A stretch of DNA of 64,000 bases from Virgifigura sp964551315 (GTDB taxonomy: Bacteria > Pseudomonadota > Alphaproteobacteria > Dongiales > Dongiaceae). The translations under genes and the position numbers were made by a program. A model generated the notes under the pieces. It was not told where the DNA came from. It saw only the letters and a program-made list of their open reading frames with translations, and ran no database searches. This document shows positions 62,201 to 64,000 of the stretch, piece after piece; positions within the stretch are counted from its first letter, which is position 1, and every line of letters starts with the position of its first letter. Location of the stretch: assembly GCA_964551315.1 (NCBI GenBank), contig CAZKCM010000012.1, forward strand, positions 1-64,000, given 5' to 3'.

Positions 62201-62713
62201 ATGCGGCGGGCATGGGCGGTGGCACGCACGGCCATAGGATACCTGATCGGCCTTTTGCTGATCGCCATGGTGGTGCTGAACGTCGCCAACGCGTTCGGCC
62301 GCTACGTGCTTGGCTGGGCGATTCCGGGTGCCGACGAACTGCTCGTCTTCTCGATGGTGTGGCTGGTGTTCCTCGGTGCCGTCCTGGCGATGGCCGGCGG
62401 TGGACATCTGCGTTTCGACCTGCTCGTGATGTCTCTGCCCCGGCGCCTGGGGTGCCTGCTCGACGCGGTCAGATGTGCGATTGTCTCGGCTCTGGCCGTG
62501 TTCGTCTGTCTCCAATCCTGGGGCGCGCTCGCGAAGCTCGGGCGGATCGGGCAGAAGAGCATGGCGATGGGGGTGCCCATGACGGTGCCTCATGCCGCGG
62601 TCTTCGTCGGCTTCGCCCTGATCGCGCTGATATCCGCCGTTCTGGCGGTGATGGCGCTGCTCACCGCCGCGGGCGTGGTCCGGCAGGCGGAAGCGGGCGA
62701 GGGGTCGGACTGA
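62201..62713 (+). CDS. TRAP transporter small permease (DctQ family)
   Basis: 170 aa with four TM helices; the DctQ block ELLVFSMVWLVFLGAVLAMA / GGGHLRFDLLVM is clear. RBS GGGAG precedes the ATG. It ends 1 bp before the large permease start. The binding protein of this third TRAP system is not in the window and presumably follows. Confidence 0.9.
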   Translation: MRRAWAVARTAIGYLIGLLLIAMVVLNVANAFGRYVLGWAIPGADELLVFSMVWLVFLGAVLAMAGGGHLRFDLLVMSLPRRLGCLLDAVRCAIVSALAVFVCLQSWGALAKLGRIGQKSMAMGVPMTVPHAAVFVGFALIALISAVLAVMALLTAAGVVRQAEAGEGSD

Positions 62714-62714
62714 C

Positions 62715-64000
62715 ATGTGGTCGCTGATCGTTCTGCCCGTCGGGCTGTTCCTGCTGGGTTTCCCGATCTATGTCGTTCTGCTGGCCGCCAGCGCGGTCAC
62801 CGTTCTGGCGGTCATGAACGTGCCGCCGCTCGTCATCCATCAGATCATGTATGGCGGGGTCGCGAATTACGCGCTCCTGGCGGTGCCCTTCTTCATCTTT
62901 GCCGGCGAGCTGATGAACCGGTGCGGCGTGACCGAACGGCTCGTCCAGTGGGTGATGTGTCTCACCGGGCATATCCGCGGCAGTCTCGGCCTCACCACGA
63001 TCGCCAGTTCGACCATGCTCGGGGCGGTGTCCGGCTCCAGCCCCGCCACCGTCGCGGCGATCGGCAAGACCCTTTACGAGCCGCTTCTGAGAAGCGGCTA
63101 CGGACAGCCCTTTGCGCTCGGCCTCGTCACCTCCAGCGGGTCGATCGCCATCGTCATCCCGCCCAGCATCGCGATGATCCTCTACGGCGCGAGCGCAGAG
63201 CAGTCGATCCCGAAGCTGTTCATCGCGGGGATCCTGCCGGGCTTCCTGATCGCGCTTCTGATGGGCCTTTATGTCCTTTTTTGGATCCGGCGCCGTGGGG
63301 CTGCCGCCGCGACGGAACAGGGTGCGGGCGACGGTCACGCGGATGTCGGCCTCGGCGCTGCGACCGTTCGCGCTTCGGGCGCTCTGGCCATGCCCGTGAT
63401 CGTGCTGCTGGGCATCTATCTGGGCTTCTTCTCGCCCACGGAGGCGGGCGGCGTGGCCTGCCTCTATGCCATGCTGCTTGGTCGCTACGTCTATCGCAGC
63501 GTGACCTGGCGCCAGATCCTGGAGGCGGCATCGGACTCCGCCTTCCTGACGGGGCAGGTCCTCGTGATCGTGGCGAGCGCCGCCGTCTTTGCCTGGATCC
63601 TGACCGTCCAGGGCATCCCGCAATCGCTGATTGCCTGGGTCGAGGCGGCGCAGCTGACGCCCGTTATGTTCCTGCTCGCCGTCAATGTGCTTCTTCTCGT
63701 TCTCGGGTGCTTCATCGACCCGACGTCGGCCATCCTGGTTCTGACGCCGATTCTTGCGCCCATCGTGCAAAGCCTGGGAATCGACCTCGTTCATTTCGGG
63801 GTGGTCATGACGGTCAATCTGAGCATCGGCATGTTCACGCCTCCGTTCGGCCTGAACATATTCGTCGCGCAATCGGTCCTGGACGCGAAGCTCTCCGATA
63901 TCTATCGGGGCCTGTTCGGGTTCTTTGTCGCGCAGGTGATTGCCCTGCTGATCATTACCTATGTTCCGGGGCTTTCCCTTTACCTTGTCGACGCCGTTTA
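62715..64000 (+). CDS. TRAP transporter large permease (DctM family), 3' end at window edge
   Basis: 428 codons are present, about the normal DctM length, and the last two bases are TA, so the stop codon is probably just cut off. Motifs: VPFFIFAGELMNRCGVTERL, TMLGAVSGSSPATVAAIGKT, SSGSIAIVIPPSIAMILYGA, GFFSPTEAGGVACLYAMLL and MTVNLSIGMFTPPFGLNIFV. It begins 1 bp after the DctQ stop. It is the channel subunit of the importer linked to the dioxygenase/HADH cluster. Confidence 0.93.
   Translation, partial: MWSLIVLPVGLFLLGFPIYVVLLAASAVTVLAVMNVPPLVIHQIMYGGVANYALLAVPFFIFAGELMNRCGVTERLVQWVMCLTGHIRGSLGLTTIASSTMLGAVSGSSPATVAAIGKTLYEPLLRSGYGQPFALGLVTSSGSIAIVIPPSIAMILYGASAEQSIPKLFIAGILPGFLIALLMGLYVLFWIRRRGAAAATEQGAGDGHADVGLGAATVRASGALAMPVIVLLGIYLGFFSPTEAGGVACLYAMLLGRYVYRSVTWRQILEAASDSAFLTGQVLVIVASAAVFAWILTVQGIPQSLIAWVEAAQLTPVMFLLAVNVLLLVLGCFIDPTSAILVLTPILAPIVQSLGIDLVHFGVVMTVNLSIGMFTPPFGLNIFVAQSVLDAKLSDIYRGLFGFFVAQVIALLIITYVPGLSLYLVDAV

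Overview
The window looks like a high-GC alphaproteobacterial chromosome, most likely order Hyphomicrobiales (Rhizobiales). Reasons: the initiator tRNA tail with the alphaproteobacterial anticodon stem, the strong codon bias, three TRAP transport systems, and the mix of Cu, LysR, MocR and GlxA regulators. The genus cannot be told from the sequence. Almost everything is accessory metabolism: uptake systems tied to short catabolic operons, each with its own regulator next to it. No phage, CRISPR array or plasmid functions were seen.

Layout. 1-8.4 kb: 3' part of tRNA-fMet, a broken serine-recombinase tail, a TRAP transporter with an M24 hydrolase and a divergent LysR regulator, a decayed LysR/ABC-importer locus, and a gamma-glutamyltransferase-like gene. 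8.3-8.8 kb: a repeat of the tRNA 3' end with its terminator, and an IS5-type transposase remnant. 8.8-16.6 kb: a MocR regulator divergent from an operon that reads as complete mevalonate catabolism (lactonase, TRAP P/Q/M, class II HMG-CoA reductase, HMG-CoA lyase). 16.7-26.6 kb: a LysR gene divergent from a nine-gene operon joining a sugar-type ABC importer to PxpABC, a stand-alone biotin carboxylase, a biotin carrier protein and the biotin transporter BioY. This amounts to a split urea-carboxylase-like enzyme of unknown amide or lactam substrate.

26.7-34.2 kb: a second tRNA-tail-like repeat, then a copper-resistance block (SHOCT protein, CPH-type and CPC-type P1B ATPases, CopZ-like chaperone, methyltransferase, CueR) with a textbook CueR promoter. 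34.3-40 kb: RidA, MFS exporter, an ammonium transporter with a sigma-54-type promoter and a small one-TM protein behind it, a gene-poor stretch with orphan terminators, a frameshifted LysE, and OsmC.

40.2-47.9 kb: a seven-gene operon under a GlxA/AraC-type regulator. It encodes a DddP-like M24 enzyme lacking the catalytic Asp of DMSP lyase, an isochorismatase-fold amidohydrolase, and a quaternary-amine ABC importer with two tandem binding proteins that share a perfect 196-bp block. 48-57.2 kb: an esterase, a galactofuranose glycan block (glycosyltransferase, UDP-galactopyranose mutase, glycoside hydrolase, ABC exporter), an arylsulfotransferase-like protein and a hemerythrin-like protein. 57.5-64 kb: a cupin ring-cleavage dioxygenase, an LVIVD-repeat protein, RidA, GST, 3-hydroxyacyl-CoA dehydrogenase and a third TRAP transporter cut by the window end.
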